From: Candidatus Poribacteria bacterium
GTDB taxonomy: Bacteria; Abyssobacteria; SURF-5
DNA: 9,886 nt
Assembly: GCA_016215705.1 (NCBI GenBank)
Contig: JACRIR010000113.1
Coordinates: forward strand, 1-9,886
Direction: 5' to 3'
In this document: piece by piece, positions 1 through 6,833 of the stretch
Numbering within the stretch: position 1 is the stretch's first letter
Layout: each line of letters begins with the position of its first letter
Made by a program: the position numbers and the translations under genes
Notes under the pieces: generated by a model
The model's input: only the letters and a program-made list of their open reading frames with translations
Database searches by the model: none
What the model was told of the DNA's origin: nothing

Positions 1-325
1 ACCAAATCCACCGGTAACACCATCTCCGAGGCCGACTGAAAAACCTGAACTTCGAGATTCACGGACAAAGCCATCCCCGAAAACCGCTGAAAGACCCTCC
101 GCGCCGCATCTTGCGGAGACCGCGTTGCCGGCGCTCTCATTAGCCGACATTGAACAGGCAGTTGACATAGCGCTAGCGCGACGCCTGGAGCCAATACACA
201 GAGAACTTGAAGAATCGCGGCGCAGGGAGAAGTTTTCCGAAATTGCAGGAGGAATCGGCTATATTGTCGGCTTAATGGGCCTTACAGCGTATTTCCATAG
301 CAGAAGGAGCAAGAAACAGGGATAG
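1..325 (+). CDS. NikL/CbiL-like accessory subunit of a nickel/cobalt ECF transporter (C-terminal part)
   Basis: The reading frame is open to the left edge with no stop, so the gene starts outside the window; 107 residues are visible. The TTG at 125 is probably an internal codon. The visible part has a proline- and charge-rich linker (first ~40 residues), a charged helix rich in Glu and Arg, and one hydrophobic segment near the C-terminus (GGIGYIVGLMGLTAYF) followed by a basic tail (HSRRSKKQG). A final glycine-rich membrane helix with basic tail just before cbiQ matches my recollection of NikL/CbiL proteins, the periplasmic-domain-plus-anchor accessory subunits of NikKMLQO-type nickel importers. 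The stop is 6 nt before cbiQ, so the two are almost certainly co-transcribed. The function call rests on this position and the short C-terminal motif; the diagnostic N-terminal part is not visible. A CbiN/PDGLE-type protein is the alternative. Confidence 0.6.
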   Translation, partial: PNPPVTPSPRPTEKPELRDSRTKPSPKTAERPSAPHLAETALPALSLADIEQAVDIALARRLEPIHRELEESRRREKFSEIAGGIGYIVGLMGLTAYFHSRRSKKQG

Positions 326-331
326 GCATAT

Positions 332-1087
332 ATGTTCGACGAAATCTTTGCGGACGGAGATTCTTTCATTCATCGGCTGGACCCGAGGATCAAACTGGTC
401 GTCGCACTGGTTTTCTCTACCGTGACAGCAATCGAGAACCGGTTTTCGGCGCTTGGCATGGCGGTTGTTCTTGCGTTGTCCTTAGCGGCGCTCGCTCGGC
501 TTCCGGCACGCGCTCTTGCGTACAGGATAGTGGCCGTAAATGGTTTCTTGCTGTTCCTGTGGGTAATGCTGCCGCTCACATATGGCGGCGCCGACGTGGT
601 TCGTGTTGGCCCGCTCAGTCTCTCGCGCGAGGGCATATCGTATGCTCTGCTTGTGACGCTCAAGTCGAACGCGATCATTCTCGTGTGCGTCGCCCTTCTA
701 TCAACAACGTACCTCAGCGTGCTTGGCCGTACGCTCGGCTGGCTGCATGTTCCTGACAAGATAACCCACCTGCTCCTTTTTATGCTTCGCTATCTCGGAA
801 TGATCAACCGCGACTATCTCAGGCTCTGGACATCGATGAAAGTGCGCTGCTTTCGACCGGGAACGAACGTTCATACTTATAGGTCTTACGCGAATATGGT
901 AGGCATGTTGCTCATAACAAGTTACGAGAGCGCGGAAGCGATCTACGCCGCGATGGTGTGCCGCGGTTTCAAAGGAAGATTTCACACAACTGAAGAGTTT
1001 TCATTCAGCGCCCGGGACTTCTTCTTCGGGGCCGTCATGGCGGCGCTGCTGGCGCTCATGGGAATCCTGCAGTGGAACCAGCCATAG
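332..1087 (+). CDS. cbiQ: CbiQ/EcfT: transmembrane coupling subunit of a cobalt/nickel ECF transporter
   Basis: A 251-residue inner-membrane protein, usual length for CbiQ. ECF importers use it to couple the ATPase to the metal-binding S component (CbiM/NikM). The N-terminus carries the family signature HRLDPRIKLV (residues 14-23), followed by hydrophobic segments at about 22-33, 40-55, 64-83 and 103-125. The cytoplasmic coupling helices are at about 145-217 and contain two EcfT-type Ala-Arg-Gly-like motifs: KVRCFRPG (about 170-177) and VCRGFKGRF (about 209-217). The first has Val-Arg-Cys in place of the usual Ala-Arg-Gly. A last membrane helix lies at 230-246. The ATG at 332 follows the upstream stop by 6 nt, with only a weak purine stretch as ribosome site. 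No CbiO ATPase follows on this strand before the convergent gene, so that subunit must be upstream or elsewhere. Metal specificity (Ni versus Co) cannot be read from this subunit; the NikL-like neighbour hints at nickel. Confidence 0.92.
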   Translation: MFDEIFADGDSFIHRLDPRIKLVVALVFSTVTAIENRFSALGMAVVLALSLAALARLPARALAYRIVAVNGFLLFLWVMLPLTYGGADVVRVGPLSLSREGISYALLVTLKSNAIILVCVALLSTTYLSVLGRTLGWLHVPDKITHLLLFMLRYLGMINRDYLRLWTSMKVRCFRPGTNVHTYRSYANMVGMLLITSYESAEAIYAAMVCRGFKGRFHTTEEFSFSARDFFFGAVMAALLALMGILQWNQP

Positions 1088-1140
1088 AGCTATTACCGTA
1101 AGATACCCGGCATCCGCCCCGCAATTATGGCCTTGTTCGT

Positions 1141-1164
1141 AGGGGCACGGCACGCCGTGCCCCT
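1141..1164. repeat. GC-rich perfect palindrome (REP-like) in the convergent gap
   Basis: The arms AGGGGCACGGC and GCCGTGCCCCT pair perfectly around a central AC (a 10-bp stem with a realistic 4-nt loop). The element lies between convergent cbiQ and the polysaccharide-export gene, 54 nt past the cbiQ stop. There is no T-run on either side, so it is a poor classical intrinsic terminator, though the stem is strong. Sequences of this GTAGGGGCACGGC...GCCGTGCCCC type occur as scattered intergenic palindromes in many environmental genomes. The rest of the 179-bp gap (1088-1266) shows nothing recognisable. Confidence 0.7.
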
Positions 1165-1266
1165 GCAAAACCATTTGACATCTCGAAGAGATTGCTGGAA
1201 GTCTCAATGAGGGAAATCTATGCAGTAGCAAGCGACTCTGTGGGGATGGACGCCGGCTTTTCCACG

Positions 1267-2064
1267 TCACGGGGCCCCTATGATGATTGCGCCCACGCCG
1301 GTATTACCCCTTTCACCGTGCAGCGCATCTTCCACAATAGGATAAAGCGCGATGCCCCGTTCGAGTTCGACGACCGGACTCAGTATCTGGTCCACGTAGG
1401 TGGCAAACTTGGCAATGTCGCTGATAGGATAAGAGGGCACATAGACAATATCGCCGCGCTGGAGGTATGGGTTCAAGGACAGGTCTGCCGCCTTGAGCGC
1501 GCGCGTCATATTGAGCCGGGTCATTTTGGGAGCGCTGAGTTCACCCCGAATCAGAATCACATTGCCCTTGTACGCATGAGGCCCAAATCCGCCTGCCAGG
1601 GCGATGGCCTCGATGGCGGTCATGTTGTTATCCTCTATGACGAACACGCCCGGACGGGTTACTTCACCAAGGACGAAGACCTTCTGGCTTCTCGATGAGG
1701 TCACTTCTATGCTCACTTGTGGATTGACAAAGTATTCGGCGTACTTTTCCTCTATCGCCAGCCTCAATTCCCTGAGCGACCTGTTCATTGCGTCCACTTC
1801 TCCGACCAGAGGCAAATAGATGACGCCTGACGGTCCCACGGTAAGGGTGCGGGTCAACTCATCATTGCGATAGACAAGCACCGTTATCTTGTCGCCCGTT
1901 CCGAGTCTAAAATCGGAGAGCGACGCCGGTTTGACGGTAAACTCCGTCGGGGCTACCTCGACATTTTGAGCAGGCTTACTTCCGCTCGCCGCACTCGCGC
2001 AACCAACTGCAAGAGCAAGAATTATCAGAATTGAAAGGCCCTTGAGACTCCTAATACCTATCAA
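1267..2064 (-). CDS. Polysaccharide export lipoprotein (Poly_export + SLBB, short Wza-type)
   Basis: 265 residues. The N-terminus has a basic start, a hydrophobic stretch (residues 10-20) and a lipobox-like AVGC with Cys22, predicting a lipoprotein exported to the periplasm or outer membrane. A Poly_export domain follows at about 52-122 (FRLGTGDKITVLVYRNDEL opens it), then one SLBB domain at about 127-175 (KVFVLGEVTRPGVF; LAGGFGPHAY) and the usual closing GDIVYVP at 204-210. Family members form the outer-membrane channel of capsule or exopolysaccharide secretion. This one is short, with one clear SLBB, like the EPS-export proteins found with exosortase or Wzc-type loci. The start is TTG at 2064: an in-frame TAA lies 21 nt upstream and no ATG sits between; GGAAGG about 11 nt upstream is the best ribosome site. 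No Wzc, Wzx or glycosyltransferase partner is visible, so the polysaccharide it serves is unknown. Confidence 0.88.
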   Translation of the reverse strand: MIGIRSLKGLSILIILALAVGCASAASGSKPAQNVEVAPTEFTVKPASLSDFRLGTGDKITVLVYRNDELTRTLTVGPSGVIYLPLVGEVDAMNRSLRELRLAIEEKYAEYFVNPQVSIEVTSSRSQKVFVLGEVTRPGVFVIEDNNMTAIEAIALAGGFGPHAYKGNVILIRGELSAPKMTRLNMTRALKAADLSLNPYLQRGDIVYVPSYPISDIAKFATYVDQILSPVVELERGIALYPIVEDALHGERGNTGVGAIIIGAP

Positions 2065-2135
2065 TTTGCCGTCCGCCTTCCCTTATCACCCCGCAGATTC
2101 CATGCACGATATCTTAATGAGATTTCCGAGGCTAA

Positions 2136-2164
2136 AGTATATCAGCTTGCAGAAAGGGAGTCAA
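2136..2164 (-). promoter_or_regulatory. Sigma70-type promoter for the polysaccharide export gene, inside a dyad
   Basis: On the minus strand the -35 box TTGACT (2159-2164) and the -10 box TATACT (2136-2141) are separated by exactly 17 nt, one mismatch each from consensus. The site begins 13 nt past the histidine kinase stop codon and points at the export gene; the expected start of transcription (about 2129) leaves a leader of roughly 65 nt. A perfect 7-bp inverted repeat, GGCTAAA (2130-2136) and TTTAGCC (2170-2176), brackets the promoter and could be a regulator site. The promoter suggests the export gene can be expressed independently of the kinase gene. Confidence 0.6.
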
Positions 2165-2177
2165 ATGCTTTTAGCCT

Positions 2178-3668
2178 TCAAGGGATTGCGACAGGCGTGG
2201 GATGGGGCAGGCGATCCCGGACAAACGTGATTCGAAAGATGGAGCCTTTGCCGGGTGTCGATTCGATGGCAATCGTTCCTCCGTGCTCCTGCACAATCCT
2301 GCGTGTGATAAGGAGGCCGATGCCAGTTCCGCCCGCGCCCTTTGTCGTAAAGAAATTGGTGAAGACACGCTGCTTGGTTTCATAGTCCATGCCACAGCCG
2401 GTGTCTTCGACCTCGAAGACCAGGCTCCCATTTTCATCGCGGCAGCGCACAAGCACATGGCAATCCGGTTTGTCACTCATCTTGCAGGCATCGATCGCGT
2501 TGGAGACCATGTTTGTCAAACACTCGTGTATGCCGGCGCAATCTAATGGCGCGGGCCGGACATCTTCGCCGGGCTCACCGATAAGCTCGATTCCATGCTG
2601 CCGGGCGGTTTCTTGAAACAGCGCGACTACTTCAAGCACAAGTCGCCCGGGGTCTGTGATTTCTACTTTCGCGACGCCGCCTTTCGAAAAGTTGATAAGA
2701 TTCTTTGTGAGAGTGGAAATCTTTTCGATGTTGCGATTGAGCATTTTCCATCCTTCGTCGGTTCGCGCTTGCTCGCCCTTCTTCAGGCCGGAATTGAAGA
2801 CATACATGGCGCCTTCGAGACCCGTCAGAATGTTCTTGATTCCGTGGGCGAGGCCTGCGACGGTTTGGCCCACCGCCGCGAATCGTTCCGCCTCGATTTT
2901 TTCGCGTTCGAGCCGCCGCGTTTCCGTGAGGTCGAGGGCCATTTCAATCACATGAGTGATATGACCGTTCCCGGTCAGAAGCGGGGAAGCGTTGACGTTA
3001 TAGTAAGTTGTCTCACCACGTTTGTTTGTTCCGACATGACTGGAACTATGGCCCTGACCATCTGCGAACGTCTGCTCGGCCGGACAGTCCTCGCACTTTT
3101 CCCATCGGTGCTTGAGAACTTTATAGCAGTGTCTTCCGAGATAATCTCCAAAAACCTCGCGAACCCGTTCGTTTGCGCACACTATCCGCAGGTCGTTGTT
3201 GATCACCATCACGAAGCACGGAACACGATCGAAGAGCGTTTGGTATTCCTTCTGCAAGCGTTTGGTCTCCGTGACGTCTATGGAAAGTTCCGCCACGTGT
3301 GAAATGCCGCCATCGGGGCCGGTAATCGGAATGACATGGACCAGGTAATGTGTCTTTCGGCCCTTGTGGTCGATGCCAACTTCGTCGTTGACGCGCGGCT
3401 TGCCGTCCGCAAATGTCTGGGCCGCCATACAGTCGCGGCAACTCTCGCTCAGGCCTTTGTAAGCCTCATGGCATTTCCTGCCTTTTCCTCTGCCGAAGAC
3501 CTCGCGGAATTTCTGGTTCTCCGCAACGATTGTGAAGTCGCGATTGATTATTGCTATGCAGCACGGCACATGCTCAAAGAGTTGGTGACTCAACCACTGT
3601 TCCCATTCCCTTTGGGCCACGATTCCCCTTCTTGACGCCGGCCGGTTTCCCATAGTCATGCCATTCAT
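2178..3668 (-). CDS. Soluble sensor histidine kinase with two cysteine-bearing PAS domains
   Basis: 496 residues, no membrane helix or signal peptide, so a cytoplasmic sensor. Order: PAS1 (about 28-135), PAS2 (about 143-252), HisKA-type dimerisation helix with phospho-acceptor His275 in AGLAHGIKNI, then the HATPase_c domain: N-box NMVSNAIDA (386-394), EDTGCGM (421-427), F-box VFTNFFTTK and GGTGIGL (446-452). All catalytic boxes look intact. The H-box is HGIKN rather than the commoner HEIRNP. The two PAS domains look like a tandem duplication: each has VPC (Cys36, Cys151) and then C-x10-C-x2-C with identical spacing (Cys66/77/80 and Cys181/192/195), followed by the same QTFADG. Such cysteines could bind a metal or a redox cofactor; that is inference. 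No response regulator is adjacent. The ATG at 3668 has a weak ribosome site; the GTG at 3620, behind AAGGGG, is an alternative start. Confidence 0.9.
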   Translation of the reverse strand: MNGMTMGNRPASRRGIVAQREWEQWLSHQLFEHVPCCIAIINRDFTIVAENQKFREVFGRGKGRKCHEAYKGLSESCRDCMAAQTFADGKPRVNDEVGIDHKGRKTHYLVHVIPITGPDGGISHVAELSIDVTETKRLQKEYQTLFDRVPCFVMVINNDLRIVCANERVREVFGDYLGRHCYKVLKHRWEKCEDCPAEQTFADGQGHSSSHVGTNKRGETTYYNVNASPLLTGNGHITHVIEMALDLTETRRLEREKIEAERFAAVGQTVAGLAHGIKNILTGLEGAMYVFNSGLKKGEQARTDEGWKMLNRNIEKISTLTKNLINFSKGGVAKVEITDPGRLVLEVVALFQETARQHGIELIGEPGEDVRPAPLDCAGIHECLTNMVSNAIDACKMSDKPDCHVLVRCRDENGSLVFEVEDTGCGMDYETKQRVFTNFFTTKGAGGTGIGLLITRRIVQEHGGTIAIESTPGKGSIFRITFVRDRLPHPTPVAIP

Positions 3669-3674
3669 CCTATT

Positions 3675-3717
3675 GGAAAATCGGGGACACGATGCCTCAT
3701 CGTGTCCCCGATTTTCC
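3675..3717. terminator. Perfect 20-bp palindrome, bidirectional-terminator-like
   Basis: Arms 3675-3694 and 3698-3717 are perfect reverse complements around the 3-nt loop CCT. The core stem is GC-rich (GGGGACACGATG with its complement), with GAAAAT-like A-rich outer pairs on one side and ATTTTC on the other, as in bidirectional intrinsic terminators. On the minus strand it lies 133 nt past the stop of the respiratory operon and only 6 nt before the kinase ATG, so it could end the operon transcript, act as a leader hairpin for the kinase, or both. The GGGGACACGAT core also resembles dispersed palindromes seen in environmental genomes, so a mobile REP-like origin is possible. Confidence 0.6.
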
Positions 3718-3744
3718 CACTCGATTCTCGACGTATTGCGTTTT

Positions 3745-3776
3745 CACAGAGATTCTTCGCTTCGCTCAGAATGACG
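3745..3776. repeat. Probable dispersed intergenic repeat (CAGAGATTCTTCGCTTCGCT type)
   Basis: The stretch CAGAGATTCTTCGCTTCGCT followed by CAGAATGACG has ATTCT and AGAAT arms around a short CG-rich centre. It resembles a short intergenic repeat I recall from many anaerobe genomes. Only one copy is in this window, so the repeat status is recollection, not shown here. With the 3675-3717 palindrome it accounts for much of the 182-bp gap between the kinase and the cytochrome gene; no gene is seen in that gap. Confidence 0.35.
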
Positions 3777-3850
3777 TTCCTGTCCGGCCTTCTGTCAAGA
3801 GAACCTAATGTTCGCCTTCCCGATCGCAGCATCACTTCGGTATCTCGGCG

Positions 3851-5404
3851 CTAATGGGCTACCGAATTGACCTGTCCATTCAGAGACTGCGCTGTTTCGA
3901 GGCGCAGCCCTGCCGGGAAGACAGTCTCTTTTTCTTCATGGCATTTCGTGCAGCCGACGGGTCCGACTCCCATATTCCTGTGGCATCCCAAACACATGCG
4001 ATGATAGGCGCTGATTAGTCTTGGTTTTGCCAGCCGCGTGAAATTGAGTGTTGATCCATGGCACGTGTTGCAGGCGGGCATCTCCTTCTTCGGTCCGTAG
4101 TGATGACACGTGTCGCAGCTTTCTATCATCTTTGTGTGTTGCTGATGGGGGAATTTCACCGGCAAATATTTCTTTGAGAGGCTTGCGATCACCGATGTCT
4201 CGGGCCCCTTTTCGAGGGAAATTGCAACCTGCAACGCGGCCAATTGTGGCGTCGCGGGCTGTCCCTTATGGCATTCTTTGCAAGTAACGGGAGCTTTTGC
4301 TTGCGCCTTTCCCGCTTGTTTGTTCTTTTGTTTGTGACAACCGACACACGTATGCTCGGAGTCAGGTTCGTGGTAGGTCCTGTCTGCGTTAAGGACGTCG
4401 GCGCGCGCCGGAACATCGCCGTTCTTGTGGCATTGCCGGCAGGCGTCGCCGGTCTTGGCAAAATGCGTGTCTATGCCGACAAGAGTGCGCACGTGGAAGT
4501 GATGGCAGGCCTTGCTGCACGTGCTGTCCTTGTCGTGTTTCTCGTGGTTGAAGGGAACCGGGGGAAGTATGGCGCCGGGGGAGCTAATCAGGAGGTCCTT
4601 GGGTTTCTTCTCGAACGTGCGCGCAACAAGCGTCGTTGTTTCGACCGGCTTCACGTTGGCTTCCGGCTTATGACATTCCCGGCAAGAATACGGCTCCATC
4701 TTCGTTTCTCCCCCAAGGAACAATTTCTCATGACATCCGATGCAACTTTTGTGGCCCGCTTTGCGGAGCGATTCCGAATTTCCCTCGTCCGTATCCTTAT
4801 GGCATTTTCCGCAAGCGGTTTCCTGGCCTCGTATGTAAACGAGCTTACACTGATGTTCGTCGTACGCATGATGGCACTTGTCGCAGCCCTTCTCCATTTC
4901 GCTGATGTGATGGAAATGGTCAAAAACCGCCTTATACCATTGGACGGGCTGGTGTCTCAATCGGTCATTGTGACACTCTCCGCAACTGAGCGAGCGACTC
5001 CGGACTCCTTCAGGAGCAGCGCCGCCGTGACACTTCATGCACGCCGCGTGGTATGAGTCCGTGAGGGATTTCCGGTTGAGTCGCCCCTCAAACCGGGCAA
5101 ACTCGTAGGTCACCCTTCCCTTTGCGTCCGCGTTGTGACAGACCAAACACCCTTCCTTTTTGAGGGCCTTCGTGTGTCGGCCGTGGTCGAAAAACACTGC
5201 AGCGCGGTCGAGTTCCTCGAATAGTTGCGGACGCGGCATCACGAGCAGCGTCTCGATCTTGTTTTTCTCGGCAGCCTGCACTGCCGCAGGCGCCTTAGAC
5301 GACAAACCCGTTCCCTCGGCGGAACGGCTACACCCTGTATTGGTTGAGGCGAGAAATAAGAGCGCCGCTGCCGCAAACAATTCGTTAGTCCAATGTCGAA
5401 GCAT
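3851..5404 (-). CDS. 15-heme periplasmic cytochrome c, HmcA-like, of the Hmc/Tmc redox complex
   Basis: About 517 residues (520 if the ATG at 5413 is used). The start at 5404 is preferred because AAAGGA lies 8 nt before it, whereas at 5413 that sequence runs into the start codon. In the numbering from 5413, an N-terminal hydrophobic export signal ends near Cys28 (NTGC, a weak lipobox), so it may be lipid-anchored. Fourteen CXXCH motifs start at Cys89, 125, 144, 177, 201, 224, 244, 325, 356, 378, 433, 448, 474 and 488. A fifteenth site is CX3CH (CSKACH at 299). FxHxxH-type motifs open four modules (FDHGRH 75, FDHFHH 164, FNHEKH 288, FPHQQH 421), giving 3+4+4+4 hemes: one c7-like and three c3-like units. 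HmcA has 16 hemes with a similar modular build. The role is electron exchange between periplasmic c3 cytochromes or hydrogenases and the membrane subunits. It is the last gene of the operon, just after the CCG protein gene. Confidence 0.88.
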   Translation of the reverse strand: MLRHWTNELFAAAALLFLASTNTGCSRSAEGTGLSSKAPAAVQAAEKNKIETLLVMPRPQLFEELDRAAVFFDHGRHTKALKKEGCLVCHNADAKGRVTYEFARFEGRLNRKSLTDSYHAACMKCHGGAAPEGVRSRSLSCGECHNDRLRHQPVQWYKAVFDHFHHISEMEKGCDKCHHAYDEHQCKLVYIRGQETACGKCHKDTDEGNSESLRKAGHKSCIGCHEKLFLGGETKMEPYSCRECHKPEANVKPVETTTLVARTFEKKPKDLLISSPGAILPPVPFNHEKHDKDSTCSKACHHFHVRTLVGIDTHFAKTGDACRQCHKNGDVPARADVLNADRTYHEPDSEHTCVGCHKQKNKQAGKAQAKAPVTCKECHKGQPATPQLAALQVAISLEKGPETSVIASLSKKYLPVKFPHQQHTKMIESCDTCHHYGPKKEMPACNTCHGSTLNFTRLAKPRLISAYHRMCLGCHRNMGVGPVGCTKCHEEKETVFPAGLRLETAQSLNGQVNSVAH

Positions 5405-5416
5405 CGTATTCATCCT

Positions 5417-6793
5417 TTACGCTTTCAAATGTTGAGGGATTTCCATTGCGTCCACAAGTATTTCGCAGATGAATTTGGTGTGCATACCCAGCTTGTAGTA
5501 CTTGATAATGTCCTCGATGCCGCTGTGGCAATTGTGGCAAGGAGTGACAATCACTTTCGCTCCCGTCGCCGCCAATTGGTCCGCTTTTACCTTGATGCTC
5601 AGCATTCTGGACTTCTTCCACGGAGGCCCGCAGTTGATCACGCCTCCGCCCGCCATGCAGCAATAATTATGTTCGAATCTGGGGCTGACGTCGCGGAAAT
5701 CCTCGCAGAGCGCGTTCATGATGTATCGGAGTTTCTGGCCGAGTCCCAAACCCCTCACAATATTGCATGGGTCCTGGACAGTAATGGGTTCTTTGAATTT
5801 ATTGACAATCTTGATTCTGCCGCTCGTTATGAGGTCGTAATAGAAATCCACCGCGTGGACCATGGGAATGGGAGGATTCTTCCACGTGAGCCATTTAGGG
5901 CCGTCATAGACTGCGCCTCGAAAAGCGTGTCCGCACTCGCCCATCACGATCCTTTTCACTTTCAGCCGAAGCGCGGTCTCGTAATGTTGGCGTTCGACCC
6001 GGCCCATCGTTTCGAAGTCACCCGAATACATGGCCATATTGCTGTTATCCCATCCGTCGGTCGCGGGCATTGTCCAATCGAGACCGGCAATGGTCATGAT
6101 CTGCGCCATATAGTTGATGAGCTGCGCGAGAATCTTGGGTTCGGGCGCGATTACCGAGTACATGATATCGGCGCCCTCTTTTTCGAGAGGGATGCGGGCC
6201 TTTGCTATCACGCCCTGCGCGTCTTCTTCCTGCCATTGAAGAGTGTCAATCCACTCGTCTCGCTGCACCCACATCTGATTCGATGTGGCGGCATGGCTGT
6301 TTGTCGTGTCTTGAAGGTACGCGGGCACGACGCCGAGAAGATTGCAGACTCTGCGAACGACAAGAATCAGATAGGCTATGTCAATTCCGAACGGGCAGTA
6401 CATGCTGCACCGGCGACAAGCGCCGCATTCGGTGAACGCTATTCTCGCCGCATTCTTGATGAACTCGGCGTCAACTTTTCCCTTTCGTTTGACCATCTCC
6501 CAAAGGGTGTTCTTCACTTTGGCGACGGGCGAGAACTCCGGGTCCTTGTCGCGGGAAAGATACGTGTGACATGCGTTGGAGCACAGGCCGCAATGCACGC
6601 ACGTGTCCAGATACACGCGCAGCCGACCCGCGGTCTCCTTTTCCATGACCCTTTTTATGGTGCTCTCGATTCTCTCGGGGGTCAATCTCTTGATAGTGTC
6701 ATCCAATCCGCGATCAGGGGACATTTGCTCGGGACCAAGTTTTCTCGGCATCCGTTCCGACTTTCCGCTCAAAACCGTCTGTATGAAACCCAT
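5417..6793 (-). CDS. tmcB: TmcB/HmcF: cytoplasmic [4Fe-4S] CCG-domain (HdrD-like) subunit
   Basis: 458 residues, no membrane helix, so the cytoplasmic electron-transfer module. Two [4Fe-4S] ferredoxin sites come first: C65-x2-C68-x2-C71-x3-C75 and C123-x2-C126-x2-C129-x3-C133. Two CCG-type regions follow. The C-terminal one is complete (Cys343, Cys378-Cys379 in CCMAGGG, Cys419-x2-Cys422 in TPCHNCHSG), the pattern that holds the special cluster in HdrB/HdrD. The first retains only GECGHAF (Cys287) and is degenerate. This architecture and length fit HmcF and TmcB, which pass electrons between the membrane cytochrome b-like subunit and a cytoplasmic partner whose identity is still debated. The TmcB name is chosen because tmcC- and tmcD-type genes sit directly upstream. 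The ATG at 6793 follows GGAGG with 9-nt spacing. Three nucleotides separate its stop from the first ATG of the cytochrome gene. GlcF and succinate dehydrogenase-type proteins were considered and fit the context less well. Confidence 0.88.
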   Translation of the reverse strand: MGFIQTVLSGKSERMPRKLGPEQMSPDRGLDDTIKRLTPERIESTIKRVMEKETAGRLRVYLDTCVHCGLCSNACHTYLSRDKDPEFSPVAKVKNTLWEMVKRKGKVDAEFIKNAARIAFTECGACRRCSMYCPFGIDIAYLILVVRRVCNLLGVVPAYLQDTTNSHAATSNQMWVQRDEWIDTLQWQEEDAQGVIAKARIPLEKEGADIMYSVIAPEPKILAQLINYMAQIMTIAGLDWTMPATDGWDNSNMAMYSGDFETMGRVERQHYETALRLKVKRIVMGECGHAFRGAVYDGPKWLTWKNPPIPMVHAVDFYYDLITSGRIKIVNKFKEPITVQDPCNIVRGLGLGQKLRYIMNALCEDFRDVSPRFEHNYCCMAGGGVINCGPPWKKSRMLSIKVKADQLAATGAKVIVTPCHNCHSGIEDIIKYYKLGMHTKFICEILVDAMEIPQHLKA

Positions 6794-6833
6794 ATTTCAC
6801 AGCCTCCACCTAATACAAACCCGTTTCCTCGGG

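Noticed and set aside
1175-1203. Plus-strand TTGACA at 1175-1180 in the convergent gap
   Set aside because: There is no acceptable -10 box 16-18 nt downstream and no plus-strand gene for it to drive.
1192-1698. A 168-codon plus-strand frame between cbiQ and the kinase
   Set aside because: Overlaps the SLBB domain of the export lipoprotein on the other strand and has no recognisable features.
2595-3302. A 235-codon plus-strand frame
   Set aside because: Antisense to the PAS/kinase gene with complete catalytic boxes; no features of its own.
3770-3798. Minus-strand TTGACA (3793-3798) with a 17-nt spacer as a kinase promoter
   Set aside because: The -35 box is perfect, but the matching -10 position reads GTCATT, which is too far from consensus. 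It also overlaps a probable dispersed repeat.
4244-5056. A 270-codon plus-strand frame, hydrophobic in places
   Set aside because: Antisense to the multiheme cytochrome, whose 15 heme motifs settle the coding strand.
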